NCBI RefSeq assembly: GCF_902726645.1
Contig: NZ_CACVAO010000001.1
Location: 1,426,001-1,490,000, forward strand
Reading direction: 5' to 3'
Length of the DNA stretch: 64,000 nucleotides
Source of the DNA: Halobacillus ihumii
GTDB lineage: Bacteria > Bacillota > Bacilli > Bacillales > Halobacillaceae
Under the pieces are notes generated by a model. It was not told where the DNA came from, did no database searches, and worked only from the letters and a program-made list of their open reading frames with translations. Shown here piece by piece: positions 25,297-33,149 of the stretch. Every line of letters begins with the position of its first letter. Positions within the stretch are counted from its first letter, which is position 1. The position numbers were made by a program, and so were the translations under genes.

Positions 25297-25770
25297 ATGA
25301 AGCATATTAAAGCATTACTCATAAAGTTTGTCATGGTTACAGCCGTGCTATGGATCGTTTTAGGAGGTTTTTATGATGTTTCATTTGGCGACATCTTAAC
25401 CACCAGTGTTTTATTAACCGTTGGTGCCTACCTCATAGGGGATTTGTTTATTCTTCCCAAACTGGGTAACACCGCAGCAACGATAGCTGATTTTGGGCTC
25501 GTACTGATGGGCACGTGGGTCCTTGGAGCTATCCTATTCGAGGCAGATGTCCCATTAGGAACCGCTTCGCTTATATCTGCTGTCTTGATCGCAGTTGGAG
25601 AAATGATTTTCCACCGCTATATGGAGAAAAGTATTTTACCAAATCAATCCTCTAACACGAAAGATGAGAGGAATTTTTCCCATCAAGGAAACCTGCAGAC
25701 TGAATTTGGCTCAGATGTGGATATCAAACCAACCGCCAAGAAACCAAAAGAAACAGACGAAGAAGAGTAG
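25297..25770 (+). CDS. YndM-type DUF2512 membrane protein
   Basis: A 157-aa protein with four N-terminal helices: KALLIKFVMVTAVLWIVLG, DILTTSVLLTVGAYLIGDL, TIADFGLVLMGTWVLGAIL and SLISAVLIAVGEMIFHRYM. A polar, acidic tail ends KKPKETDEEE. This is the DUF2512/YndM layout, common in spore-formers and of unknown function. AAAGGAG lies 8 nt before the ATG. It is transcribed divergently from the coat genes and followed by a strong terminator. Confidence 0.85.
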   Translation: MKHIKALLIKFVMVTAVLWIVLGGFYDVSFGDILTTSVLLTVGAYLIGDLFILPKLGNTAATIADFGLVLMGTWVLGAILFEADVPLGTASLISAVLIAVGEMIFHRYMEKSILPNQSSNTKDERNFSHQGNLQTEFGSDVDIKPTAKKPKETDEEE

Positions 25771-25784
25771 GGACCTCCTACTAC

Positions 25785-25812
25785 AAAAATCCTTCCTCAT
25801 GGGAGGATTTTT
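25785..25812 (+). terminator. Terminator of the yndM-like gene
   Basis: AAAAATCCTTCC, loop TCAT, GGGAGGATTTTT, then GTTTT; 14 nt past the stop. It can also serve the convergent desaturase-like gene. Confidence 0.85.
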
Positions 25813-25831
25813 GTTTTAATTGAAAGGAACT

Positions 25832-27157
25832 TTATCTTATAAGTCTTGCCGCTTTGATTCCTGAATACGCAGCGCCTTCCATCGTCGAAAAATAGGGCTG
25901 CTTCGTGTAATCACCAGCTAAGATGAGTCCGTCGACAGGCGTCTTTTGAGTGGGCCTTAACTGTTGATGGCCTGGCTCAAGGCTATGGAAATCATAGACA
26001 TGATTGATTTGTCGATAGTCGATGATTTTATCCTTGAGGTCTAACCCAATTTTCTGCGCATCGAGTAGAACCTCCTTCAGCGTTTCCTCAGGTTTCTTTT
26101 CTAAAAATTTCTCAGGAGGCGAAAGAATGATTGATAAGCGGCCTTTTGATTGCTGGAATGTCGTTCTGGACTGCTCAGCAAAACTAGCCATGCATGTCAA
26201 AGGGGCGAATGTGGTGATATCCACTGGATAGGCGGGCTCGCTTAACTCAATCTGCATACACACAGCTGGCATCATGGGCAGGTTTCCGATCGGTTTAAAC
26301 CATTCTTCTTCTTTGAAATGCTGCTCTAATAATGGCTTTGAAGCATGTAACGTGGTCGCCAAGATCGTATGGTTGGCGTAAATGCTTTCACCGTTGCTTA
26401 ATCGTACCCCTTTAACTTGGTGATCTTCGTAAATAAGGGAATCCACCTTTGTATTGACCCTGACCTCGCCACCCTTCTGCTCAATCCAATCTGCCATCGG
26501 TTGACACATTATTTCTGTCATCCCTCCGAGAAAAGCACCGATTCTCATTTTATAAAATTTAGGTATGCCCGGAGCAAACAGTCCAAAAAACACATAGGCA
26601 GAGTAACGGTCAGGCGGCAGAAAATAAATGCCTGAACTCAAAGGAACAATCAGCTGATGGAAAGCATCTGGAGTGACCCCATGTTTAAAGGCATAGTCTT
26701 TAATATTGAACGAGTCCAGTTGTTTAGGCCTGGTTAGATAATCCATCATTCCTTTTATAAAGAAAGGAAGCAGGGAAAGCTTGTCCTTAACCGACAAATA
26801 GTCTTGATTGCCAATAAACCCTTGTATCGTTTTAACCATCCCGTGTACAGGGGCAAGTCCTAACACCAACGGCTTTCCGTTATTCATACGGACGTGTACT
26901 TTTTCTTCCCAAGTAAGAATGTCAGAAAGCTTGATTCCTACTTTTCTAAGTAAAAGGGGCAAATGGGAATAAAATCCTATGTACCGATGAAACCCCGATT
27001 CTACGTTCATCCCTTCTATGTCATAAGACGAAGTTCGTCCTCCGACCACCCCTGCTGCTTCAAGTAAAAGGACGCGCTTTCCTTTCGCGGCCAACTGAAC
27101 CCCGCTCGCAAGCCCGGCCAACCCGCCTCCGACGACAATCGCATCATACTTCTCCAT
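25832..27157 (-). CDS. FAD-dependent carotenoid desaturase-like oxidoreductase
   Basis: Amine-oxidase/phytoene-desaturase superfamily. The N-terminal dinucleotide fold is VVGGGLAGLASGVQLA (residues 8-23), then VLLLEAAGVVGGRTSSY. The C-terminal FAD motif, LILAGDYTKQPYFSTMEGAAYSGIKAARL, closely resembles plant-type phytoene/zeta-carotene desaturases. At 441 aa it is a normal length. It stands alone with no crtM or crtB neighbour, so the substrate (carotenoid, squalene derivative or another polyene) cannot be fixed from this window. Pigmented halophilic Bacillaceae are common, which makes a carotenoid role plausible. Confidence 0.8.
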   Translation of the reverse strand: MEKYDAIVVGGGLAGLASGVQLAAKGKRVLLLEAAGVVGGRTSSYDIEGMNVESGFHRYIGFYSHLPLLLRKVGIKLSDILTWEEKVHVRMNNGKPLVLGLAPVHGMVKTIQGFIGNQDYLSVKDKLSLLPFFIKGMMDYLTRPKQLDSFNIKDYAFKHGVTPDAFHQLIVPLSSGIYFLPPDRYSAYVFFGLFAPGIPKFYKMRIGAFLGGMTEIMCQPMADWIEQKGGEVRVNTKVDSLIYEDHQVKGVRLSNGESIYANHTILATTLHASKPLLEQHFKEEEWFKPIGNLPMMPAVCMQIELSEPAYPVDITTFAPLTCMASFAEQSRTTFQQSKGRLSIILSPPEKFLEKKPEETLKEVLLDAQKIGLDLKDKIIDYRQINHVYDFHSLEPGHQQLRPTQKTPVDGLILAGDYTKQPYFSTMEGAAYSGIKAARLIR

Positions 27158-27253
27158 TCGAGCTCCTCCTGAATTGCTTTATTTCACCAAGTATTTGTTG
27201 GTTGCTGATTTTCTATTCAAATTCCTATTGTTTCACCCAAGATTAGAAGGTAA

Positions 27254-27316
27254 ATTTTGCGTTAAGTCGTAATCTTGCGGAGTTAGGGAGGAATCTTCTC
27301 GAGTTAGGGAACTATT
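27254..27316. repeat. Array C: three 21-nt units of the GTTAGG family
   Basis: Three contiguous 21-mers: ...GCGTTAAGTCGTAATC, TTGCGGAGTTAGGGAGGAAT+C and TTCTCGAGTTAGGGAACTAT+T. It lies in the divergent gap between the desaturase-like gene and spoVAF (27158-27481), which otherwise holds only the spoVAF ribosome site. Confidence 0.85.
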
Positions 27317-27481
27317 AGTCGTCCTTATGATTTTATAATAAGTACTCCTCCTGTGAACACAATCCACCCCAATACCCTCAATCCTCTTCGTGATTTCATT
27401 CCCAGTTCGTCTATTTTCTTACGGGTTTCATGTATGAATCCAGCTCCAATTGGGGAGAAATGTAATGGAGGAGGTGCACTC

Positions 27482-28954
27482 ATGGGCTACGAAGGATATA
27501 GACGATCGAAACAGCCTGTTTATGATCGTTTTACAGATAACATTGATTTTATGAAAAAAGAGCTTGGGATCGGCGAAAGTTTCGATGCGATCCATCTGGA
27601 CTTGAACTATGCCGGGCGCGATATGGGCATGTTTTTAATTGATGGTTTTGCGAAGGACAAAATCCTCCATTACCTCATGAAGCTGCTTGCTGGGCTTGAC
27701 CCTGAACAGCTTGATGCTGAACCGTTAACGAAATTGATGAAAACCTATCTTCCGTACATAGAGATTAGTACAGAGGATGATTTGGATAAAACCGTATTCT
27801 GGGTACTAAGTGGCGCGACAGCGCTCTTTGTAGATGGCATTGATAAAGTTATTATTATTGACGCGAGGACGTATCCAGTCAGGAGCCCGTCCGAGCCTGA
27901 TTTAGAACGCGTAACACGCGGGCCCCGGGACGGTTTTGTCGAGACGGTAGTCTTTAATACAGCTCTGACACGCCGGCGTGTACGCGATCCTTCCCTGAGG
28001 ATGGAGTACATGTCGATCGGGAGACGATCGCAAACCGATATTTGTGTGTCGTACATTAAGGATATCGCCGACCCTCACATTGTTGACAAAATTAAGAGTT
28101 CGCTTAAAAAAATTGATACAGATGGACTTCCGCTCGGTGAGAAAACGGTGGAGGAATTTCTATGCGGACGAGGCTGGAACCCTTATCCGACGGTGCGTTA
28201 CACCGAGCGTCCGGATACGGCAGCCATCCATTTGTACGAAGGTCATGTGCTTGTCATTGTGGACGGGTCACCGAGTGTGCTAATTACACCGGCAACCTTT
28301 TGGCACCATCTGCACCACGTGGAAGAATATCGGCAGCGTCCGATCGTCGGAGCCTACTTCCGTATCGTCCGGTTTCTGGCGATCTGGATGTCGGTCTTCC
28401 TGCTGCCGCTCTGGTTCTTCTTTGCTTCGAACCAGCATTTACTGCCCGAAGCGTTAAGTTTTATCGGACCGAAAGAAACGATACTGATCCCATTGCTGAT
28501 TCAGCTCATACTTGTCGAGATCGGGATGGATATGTTGAGGATGGCAACGATTCATACGCCATCCTCGATGGCCACCGCCCTCGGTCTCGTCTCGGCAGTT
28601 ATTATCGGGCAGATTGCCGTAGCTGTTGGGCTGTTTACCAATGAAGTCATCTTGTACATTTCATTTGTGGCGATTGGTACATTTGCAACGCCGTCCTATG
28701 AATTCGCGTTGGCGAACAGGATCTATCGACTCTGTCTGCTGTTTGCAACGGCCGCCTTTGGCTTAGTGGGATTTGTGATCGGTCTTACTCTGTGGATCGT
28801 CTCGCTTGCCCGCATCAAGTCATTCAACATTCCTTACCTGTGGCCGTTCATTCCGTTCAACTATCGGGCGATTAGAGATGTATTTTTAAGAGCTCCGATG
28901 CCACTGAAAAATAGACGTCCAAGTGCTTTCCATCCGAGAGATCCAGACCGTTAA
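27482..28954 (+). CDS. spoVAF: Stage V sporulation protein AF (GerA family)
   Basis: A GerA-type membrane protein of the spore inner membrane that aids germination. Its cytoplasmic half contains GPRDGFVETVVFNTALTRRR, KTVEEFL and NPYPTVRYTERPD; the membrane half begins near FRIVRFLAIWMSVFLLPLWF and includes PSSMATALGLVSAVIIGQIAV. All are close to Bacillus SpoVAF. The open frame begins at 27353, but GGAGGAGG eight nt before the ATG at 27482 gives a 490-aa protein of normal SpoVAF length. It is not in a spoVA operon here: the gene is isolated with its own terminator. Confidence 0.9.
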   Translation: MGYEGYRRSKQPVYDRFTDNIDFMKKELGIGESFDAIHLDLNYAGRDMGMFLIDGFAKDKILHYLMKLLAGLDPEQLDAEPLTKLMKTYLPYIEISTEDDLDKTVFWVLSGATALFVDGIDKVIIIDARTYPVRSPSEPDLERVTRGPRDGFVETVVFNTALTRRRVRDPSLRMEYMSIGRRSQTDICVSYIKDIADPHIVDKIKSSLKKIDTDGLPLGEKTVEEFLCGRGWNPYPTVRYTERPDTAAIHLYEGHVLVIVDGSPSVLITPATFWHHLHHVEEYRQRPIVGAYFRIVRFLAIWMSVFLLPLWFFFASNQHLLPEALSFIGPKETILIPLLIQLILVEIGMDMLRMATIHTPSSMATALGLVSAVIIGQIAVAVGLFTNEVILYISFVAIGTFATPSYEFALANRIYRLCLLFATAAFGLVGFVIGLTLWIVSLARIKSFNIPYLWPFIPFNYRAIRDVFLRAPMPLKNRRPSAFHPRDPDR

Positions 28955-28959
28955 TCCCT

Positions 28960-28989
28960 AAAGGATACGACTCATCAGTCGTATCCTTT
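28960..28989 (+). terminator. Terminator of spoVAF
   Basis: A perfect 13-bp stem (AAAGGATACGACT/AGTCGTATCCTTT) with a 4-nt loop and a TATTTGTG tail lies 5 nt past the stop. Its CGTATCCTTTATTT arm recurs in the hairpin at 30066-30112. The following stretch to 29236 holds a short CTGTCGTTACGACAG dyad at 29116-29130 and no gene. Confidence 0.85.
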
Positions 28990-29275
28990 ATTTGTGTGAT
29001 AATCACCGCACAAACCACTATTCTTATATTTAAATAAGCAGAGGGATATGGATGTGGATAATCCCCGTTTAGCATGTGTATTAATTTTTCAAAAGGAATT
29101 TTATTATATATGAAACTGTCGTTACGACAGGAATGTTTTTTTACATGAGGGCTGGATAAATTGATAATAATTTACTTATATTTAAAGATCAGATGCACAT
29201 AGTATAACTACATCAAAAATCCTTGGAGGCGTATTAATGGAACAAGACAAAAAGTTATAAACGGCAGGCATTGCA

Positions 29276-29932
29276 ATGGGAAGCGATATAAAGGTCCAAA
29301 CCTTAGGCGGAGCTGAGAAAACAACCAGAGACGTTATGAACATGGAATTAGTTAAAGAGATCATTAAAGATTGGAATGCCATGTCTAAAAACGTGGCGAA
29401 CCTTACAATCGACCAGTACGGTCCCCCAAACGAAGCCATTCAAAGTCGATTAATCTGGTATAACAATGGACCATGGAAACGAACGATTGTTTATCGTGAC
29501 GAAATCCCGCATGATTTCCCGCAGCCTCATACTGATGTGATCGAGAACTATATCAACTATTCTGTTCCCCCAGAAATGTTTAGTGAGCTTGCCAAATTTG
29601 ATGGAAGTGTCATTGTAGAACGGACAAGGGGAGAGGTTTCATCTAGATGTGACATGGAAGCCGCTAACGTCCTTGCTCTTAACTTAATGCATGACATCGT
29701 TACAGGTAAGCTAAATGCTGAAAGGGCTAGGAATGTTTATTGTGACGTGACTTCAGCTTTTATGATGAACCGATCCGCTCCCTACGCAGAGAAACTCCAA
29801 TTTGACGTTTCAAAAGAAGAGAAATTTGATACTGATCAAGTGATGATTGCTGACGAAATGGTGCGACAGGCTTATGAAAAAATTAAAGATATGGCTGAGC
29901 AGCCCGATCAAGAAAATACGCACAACCATTAA
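29276..29932 (+). CDS. Conserved-looking protein of unknown function, with an in-frame stop just upstream
   Basis: A soluble 218-aa protein with no signal or helix-rich membrane segment. Notable stretches are WNAMSKNVANLTIDQYGPPN, RLIWYNNGPWKRTIVYRDEIPHDFPQPHTDVIENYI and SSRCDMEAANVLALNLMHDIVTGKL. I cannot place it in a named family. The ATG at 29276 has no ribosome site. A well-placed one (TTGGAGG) serves an in-frame ATG at 29237, but that frame meets TAA at codon 8 (29258-29260) before running on in frame. Either the gene was shortened by a nonsense change or it re-initiates at 29276. Confidence 0.6.
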   Translation: MGSDIKVQTLGGAEKTTRDVMNMELVKEIIKDWNAMSKNVANLTIDQYGPPNEAIQSRLIWYNNGPWKRTIVYRDEIPHDFPQPHTDVIENYINYSVPPEMFSELAKFDGSVIVERTRGEVSSRCDMEAANVLALNLMHDIVTGKLNAERARNVYCDVTSAFMMNRSAPYAEKLQFDVSKEEKFDTDQVMIADEMVRQAYEKIKDMAEQPDQENTHNH

Positions 29933-29940
29933 TCGAGTAG

Positions 29941-29966
29941 GAGGAGGTGATTAGCCTCCCTCTTTT
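29941..29966 (+). terminator. Terminator after the 29.3-kb gene
   Basis: A GGAGG/CCTCC stem with flanking partial pairing is followed by CTCTTTTTAAG, 8 nt after the stop. Confidence 0.65.
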
Positions 29967-30065
29967 TAAGATCCCACCTCACAGTTAAACACCTTTTCGG
30001 CTAACAGTTCCTACTGCCAAGCCTGTAGTGAACTTTCACTACCAAGTTATAGATCATGCCTGGCA

Positions 30066-30112
30066 CACAAAAATAAAGAATACGAGGGGAAGACGTATCC
30101 TTTATTTTTGTG
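30066..30112. repeat. 19-bp hairpin sharing an arm with the spoVAF terminator
   Basis: CACAAAAATAAAGAATACG pairs with CGTATCCTTTATTTTTGTG (one mismatch) around a 9-nt loop. The right arm matches the right arm of the 28960-28989 terminator (CGTATCCTTTATTT). The pair brackets the 29.3-kb gene. No gene is seen between 29967 and 30193. Confidence 0.7.
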
Positions 30113-30193
30113 CAGCTGTATCCATTATATTAGCTGTCATCACGACGGGTTCAAATGAACATATCTCATGCCGTACATGGCAAGGAGGGAGAA

Positions 30194-30487
30194 TTACTCT
30201 CCTTTTTGTTGAGAACCATCGACTAATAATAGAACCGCCGTAATAATATGCATCGTCATTCCCACAAACGGAATCCATCCTACAACCGATGTAACAATCC
30301 CTAGTATCGGTCCGTGGATCTTAACATCATTCTTAACACTAACAATTAACGTAGCAATGTGTAATAACAACATCACAGCCAGCGGTGTCCACGCCAGTCC
30401 GAGGATGATACTTCCCCCAATGATTGGAATTCCTAATAACGCTTCCAATCCACCTGAAATAAGTTTTAATACTTTAGCTGCCATCAT
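30194..30487 (-). CDS. Small membrane protein, partner of the DUF4064 gene
   Basis: A 97-aa protein with three hydrophobic segments (GLEALLGIPIIGGSIILGLAW, LAVMLLLHIATLIV, GMTMHIITAVLLLV) and no recognised family name. The frame opens at 30514, but GGAGGG eight nt before the ATG at 30487 selects that start. It overlaps the upstream gene's end by 14 nt, so the two are translationally coupled. The stop codon lies within a GGAGA/TCTCC hairpin. Confidence 0.65.
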   Translation of the reverse strand: MMAAKVLKLISGGLEALLGIPIIGGSIILGLAWTPLAVMLLLHIATLIVSVKNDVKIHGPILGIVTSVVGWIPFVGMTMHIITAVLLLVDGSQQKGE

Positions 30488-30905
30488 ATGAATTTCCCTC
30501 CCGTTGTTCCACAACCTGTTCTTTCTCTTTCGATGCGTTTATTAACGCTATCGATCCTGCAATAATAATCAATACACAAGGGATTAAATGAAATAGATTA
30601 ATAATTGCTCCTATAATCCCTAAGACTAACAACCATACGCCGCTATTTTTCACCCCTCCATCCAAACTGCCAGGCGTTGACTTCACAAGGGTGATAATAA
30701 AGATAGCTATCGTAAGAACGCCCTGTGTGATTGAAACAATTAGCCCTATCCCCAAGGCCTCATCAGTCAACGGGGCATAATACGGCTGATCCGCATCCAC
30801 CATTCCCGCAAAAAAATAGGTTCCAAAGAAGAACCACATAACGGATCCGATCATCCCCAATATCGAGCCGATTAACCCTAACACGAATATACCTGTTTTA
30901 TTCAC
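30474..30905 (-). CDS. DUF4064-like membrane protein
   Basis: A 143-aa protein with four transmembrane helices: VLGLIGSILGMIGSVMWFFFG, IGLIVSITQGVLTIAIFIITLV, WLLVLGIIGAIINLFHLIPCVLIIIAGSIAL (two), and a charged KEKEQVVEQREGN tail. The GS(I/L)LG(M/I)IG start and the overall spacing match DUF4064, whose role is unknown. It starts with GTG at 30905, directly after a stop codon of a decayed gene fragment, and is coupled to the smaller membrane gene downstream. Confidence 0.7.
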   Translation of the reverse strand: MNKTGIFVLGLIGSILGMIGSVMWFFFGTYFFAGMVDADQPYYAPLTDEALGIGLIVSITQGVLTIAIFIITLVKSTPGSLDGGVKNSGVWLLVLGIIGAIINLFHLIPCVLIIIAGSIALINASKEKEQVVEQREGNSYDGS

Positions 30906-31127
30906 CTATTTTCCCCCTTCCACTTCCTCATCGTATTCATAATTTAGCTCTTTGCTCCTTCTCTGTGCTCCAACATCGAACGCATTTTCGCCCTTAGCAG
31001 ACGCTTTCTGCAAATAAGTAATGTCAGTCAGCTTATTTGGTAAAAATAGATCACGAACATTCTTATGCACGTTTTCCCTCAAATAGGCTTCTTTCTTTTC
31101 GACATCTGTCGAATTATAGAATTCGCC
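30906..31127 (-). pseudogene. Decayed C-terminal coding fragment
   Basis: The minus-strand frame from 31127 to the TAG at 30906 encodes 73 protein-like residues, including FYNSTDVEKKEAYLRENVH, NVRDLFLPNKLTDITYLQKA and a charged tail. It abuts the DUF4064 GTG with no gap, as a real upstream cistron would. However, it is closed by an in-frame TAG (31128-31130) and has no start codon with a ribosome site. I read it as the remnant of a gene once co-transcribed with the two membrane proteins. Its identity is not recognised. Confidence 0.5.
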
Positions 31128-31251
31128 CTACAAACTCCATCGCAGAATTCCCTACTATAACCCGCTAATAATCTGATCAAAAGCAATGCAGACCCTAATG
31201 CTCATTAGAGACTTCATACTATTTACCCTATATCGGTACCTTTTGGAGATA

Positions 31252-31370
31252 TTACTCGTACATACGTATGTAAAAATCCTCTAATAGCATAATTACTTTT
31301 TCCCAATTTGTAAAGTTTTTGTAATTTTCTTCTAACGCAGCAACTCTTTCAATGAACCTCCTACAACGTT
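31252..31370 (-). pseudogene. Possible second decayed fragment
   Basis: The minus strand reads a protein-like stretch, RRFIERVAALEENYKNFTNW then EKVIMLLEDFYIRMYE, ending at TAA (31252-31254). A good AGGAGG site at its 5' end is not followed by a usable start codon at proper spacing. It may be the N-terminal remnant of the same lost gene as 30906-31127 or a separate one. The intervening 120 nt shows no frame. Confidence 0.3.
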
Positions 31371-31371
31371 G

Positions 31372-31397
31372 AAAAAGCTGACGAATTTATCGTCAGC
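31372..31397 (-). terminator. Terminator of the first YjcZ-type gene
   Basis: GCTGACGA, 5-nt loop, TCGTCAGC, then TTTTTC on the minus strand. It is 65 nt beyond the stop. Confidence 0.8.
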
Positions 31398-31461
31398 CTT
31401 TCTAAAATTCAGGAATCAGACTCTGGGGGAGAATCGATCCTGACTCATGAATCCATTCAAA

Positions 31462-31566
31462 TTAAAAACCACCGTACCCACCACCGAAGGCACTAGCTCC
31501 AACGATGATTAGTAGAATGAAAAGGACTACAAGCAATGCAAATCCTCCACCATATCCGTAACTCAT
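31462..31566 (-). CDS. YjcZ-family sporulation microprotein (copy 1, 34 aa)
   Basis: Translates as [20 protein letters not shown] then [15 protein letters not shown] Gly/Tyr-rich head, one transmembrane helix and a GGGYGGF tail define the YjcZ family of spore-associated microproteins. A strong AAGGGGGTGAG ribosome site lies 5-6 nt from the ATG. It has a near-identical relative at 32785-32895 with a similar terminator, so a gene-plus-flanks duplication is likely. Confidence 0.88.
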   Translation of the reverse strand: MSYGYGGGFALLVVLFILLIIVGASAFGGGYGGF

Positions 31567-31671
31567 TATCTCACCCCCTTTTTAACTACACTATGATGAG
31601 AGATCAATAATGAGTGGACCATAAGCCACCCCATACCAAAAATAGGTTCCCGTACAGATATGGAATAAAAA

Positions 31672-31714
31672 AACCACCTCAGGTCATCCAGAATCTGGAT
31701 GACCTGAGGTGGTT
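31672..31714 (-). terminator. Dispersed palindrome at the 3' end of the SDR gene
   Basis: CCACCTCAGGTCATCCA, loop GAATC, and exact complement, extended by AA/TT. A-run AAAAAAA on the plus side gives a U-tract for minus transcripts. It lies 30 nt after the SDR stop. Confidence 0.88.
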
Positions 31715-31744
31715 AATAATGTAAATGATTGCTGCTGGCCGTTA

Positions 31745-32503
31745 TTATCTTCCCATCCAGCCTCCATCTACGACGAGTACTTCTCCATGGATATAGTCTG
31801 CTGCTCTTGTTGCTAAAAAGACTACGGCCCCCGCTAAATCTTCGGGATTTCCCCATCGTCCAGCAGGGATTCGATCTAAAATTTCTTTACTTCGTTGTTC
31901 ATCTGCAATGAGGGCCTCGTTCATTTCTGTAGCAATGTAGCCTGGCGCCACGGCATTCACGTTAACGCCTTTGCTCGCCCATTCATTGGAAAGAGATTTC
32001 GTAAACATAGCCACAGCCCCTTTACTGGCTGCGTAGGCAGGCACTCTTAAACCGCCCTGAAATGACAGAAGTGAAGATAGATTAATAATCTTCCCATAGC
32101 CATGTTCTAACATCTTCCTGCCAAATGCCTGGCACAGGAAAAAAACAGCCTTCGCGTTGACGTCTTGAACAAAATCCCAATCTTCCTGGCTGAAATCAAC
32201 GGAATCGGCTCTTCTCTGGACCCCTGCATTATTAACTAAGATGTCAATTTTTCCATACAGGTCGAGCGATTTAGAGACTAATTCATTAATCTGATCGACT
32301 TGAGATAGATCGTGTCGAATCACTTCACAGCGTCTTCCTTTTCCTTCAATTTCCTTGATGAGTTCGTCGGGAGCTCCGGAGCGGCTGACAATTAAGATGT
32401 CTGCTCCTGCTTCGGCCAGACCTAAAGATACGGCTTTCCCTACACCTTTATTGCCCCCGGTTACTAAGGCTGTTTTTCCTTGTAAGTCAAAGTAATTGTT
32501 CAT
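31745..32503 (-). CDS. Short-chain dehydrogenase, KduD-like
   Basis: A classical SDR of 252 aa. TGGNKGVGKA is the NAD(P) loop and NNAGVQRR the structural motif. The catalytic triad is Ser in NLSSLLSFQGG with Tyr and Lys in YAASKGA; the end, HGEVLVVDGGWMGR, is typical. The opening MNNYFDLQGKTALVTGG and overall text resemble 2-deoxy-D-gluconate 3-dehydrogenase/KduD. The frame extends to 32623, but AGGAGG before the ATG at 32503 sets the start. It is isolated between two duplicated YjcZ genes, with no pectin or uronate catabolic neighbour, so the substrate is uncertain. Confidence 0.85.
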   Translation of the reverse strand: MNNYFDLQGKTALVTGGNKGVGKAVSLGLAEAGADILIVSRSGAPDELIKEIEGKGRRCEVIRHDLSQVDQINELVSKSLDLYGKIDILVNNAGVQRRADSVDFSQEDWDFVQDVNAKAVFFLCQAFGRKMLEHGYGKIINLSSLLSFQGGLRVPAYAASKGAVAMFTKSLSNEWASKGVNVNAVAPGYIATEMNEALIADEQRSKEILDRIPAGRWGNPEDLAGAVVFLATRAADYIHGEVLVVDGGWMGR

Positions 32504-32695
32504 GGGACCTCCTATACTATGTACTGAATGAGTTATTTCTAAGATGGCTAATCTAACTGTAATACTGCCTGTAAAAATCATTCGAGTTTCTATAAGTACA
32601 CCAAAAAAGTCCAAATCGGTCAATCTACTAATGACCGGCAGAAAGTGAAGAGTCTACACCCTCCCTTCTGTCATACGGGTTTTTGGGCTTATTAA

Positions 32696-32726
32696 AAAAG
32701 CTAACGAGAGTCTCTCGTCAGCTTTT
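32696..32726 (-). terminator. Terminator of the second YjcZ-type gene
   Basis: AAAAGCTGACGAGA, 3-nt loop, TCTCGTTAGCTTTT on the minus strand (one mismatch), then TT. It resembles the terminator after copy 1 (shared GCTGACGA), supporting duplication of gene plus flank. Confidence 0.8.
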
Positions 32727-32784
32727 AAAGTCAGTAAACCGATTGCTGGGGGGAGAATCGACCCTGACCCATTTTCCATTCAAA

Positions 32785-32895
32785 TTAAAAACCACCGTAA
32801 CCGCCGCCGAAGGCACTCGCTCCAACGATAATTAGTAGAATGAAAAGGACTACAAGCAATGCAAATCCTCCACCAAATCCATTTCCGTAACTCAT
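32785..32895 (-). CDS. YjcZ-family sporulation microprotein (copy 2, 36 aa)
   Basis: [20 protein letters not shown] then [16 protein letters not shown]. It differs from copy 1 mainly by two extra residues in the Gly-rich head. It has the same AAGGGGGTGAAATA ribosome site. The region about 100 nt upstream also resembles that of copy 1 (shared TAAGCCA and AGTGGAC blocks), so the promoter was duplicated as well. Confidence 0.88.
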   Translation of the reverse strand: MSYGNGFGGGFALLVVLFILLIIVGASAFGGGYGGF

Positions 32896-33068
32896 TATTT
32901 CACCCCCTTTTTAACTACAGTATGTAGGGAGAGCTATTTGGAGTGGACAATAAGCCAGACCTTATCAAAATTAGGTTTCGGTAGAGTAATGAGAAAGAAT
33001 ATGGGGATGGAGTTTTACTATCTCAATCAAATCCCAATCAAACAAAAAAAGGAAAATCAGCAAAAGAA

Positions 33069-33111
33069 AACCACCTCAGGTCATCCAGATTCTGGATGAC
33101 CTGAGGTGGTT
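33069..33111 (-). terminator. Dispersed palindrome at the 3' end of the sortase gene
   Basis: The same arms as the 31672 copy, with the loop reading GATTC, the complement of GAATC. It is 38 nt after the sortase stop, with an AAAA run on the plus side. Confidence 0.85.
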
Positions 33112-33149
33112 ATTAATGGTAATTGGTTCAGGTATGGTGGGAGGTGGTT

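Noticed and set aside
28162..28644. 160-codon plus-strand frame inside spoVAF
   Set aside because: It lies wholly within spoVAF, which has clear family motifs in the other frame.
30028..30243. 71-codon plus-strand frame between 29.9 and 30.2 kb
   Set aside because: It crosses the 19-bp hairpin and a terminator-like stem, overlaps the end of a supported minus gene and lacks a ribosome site.
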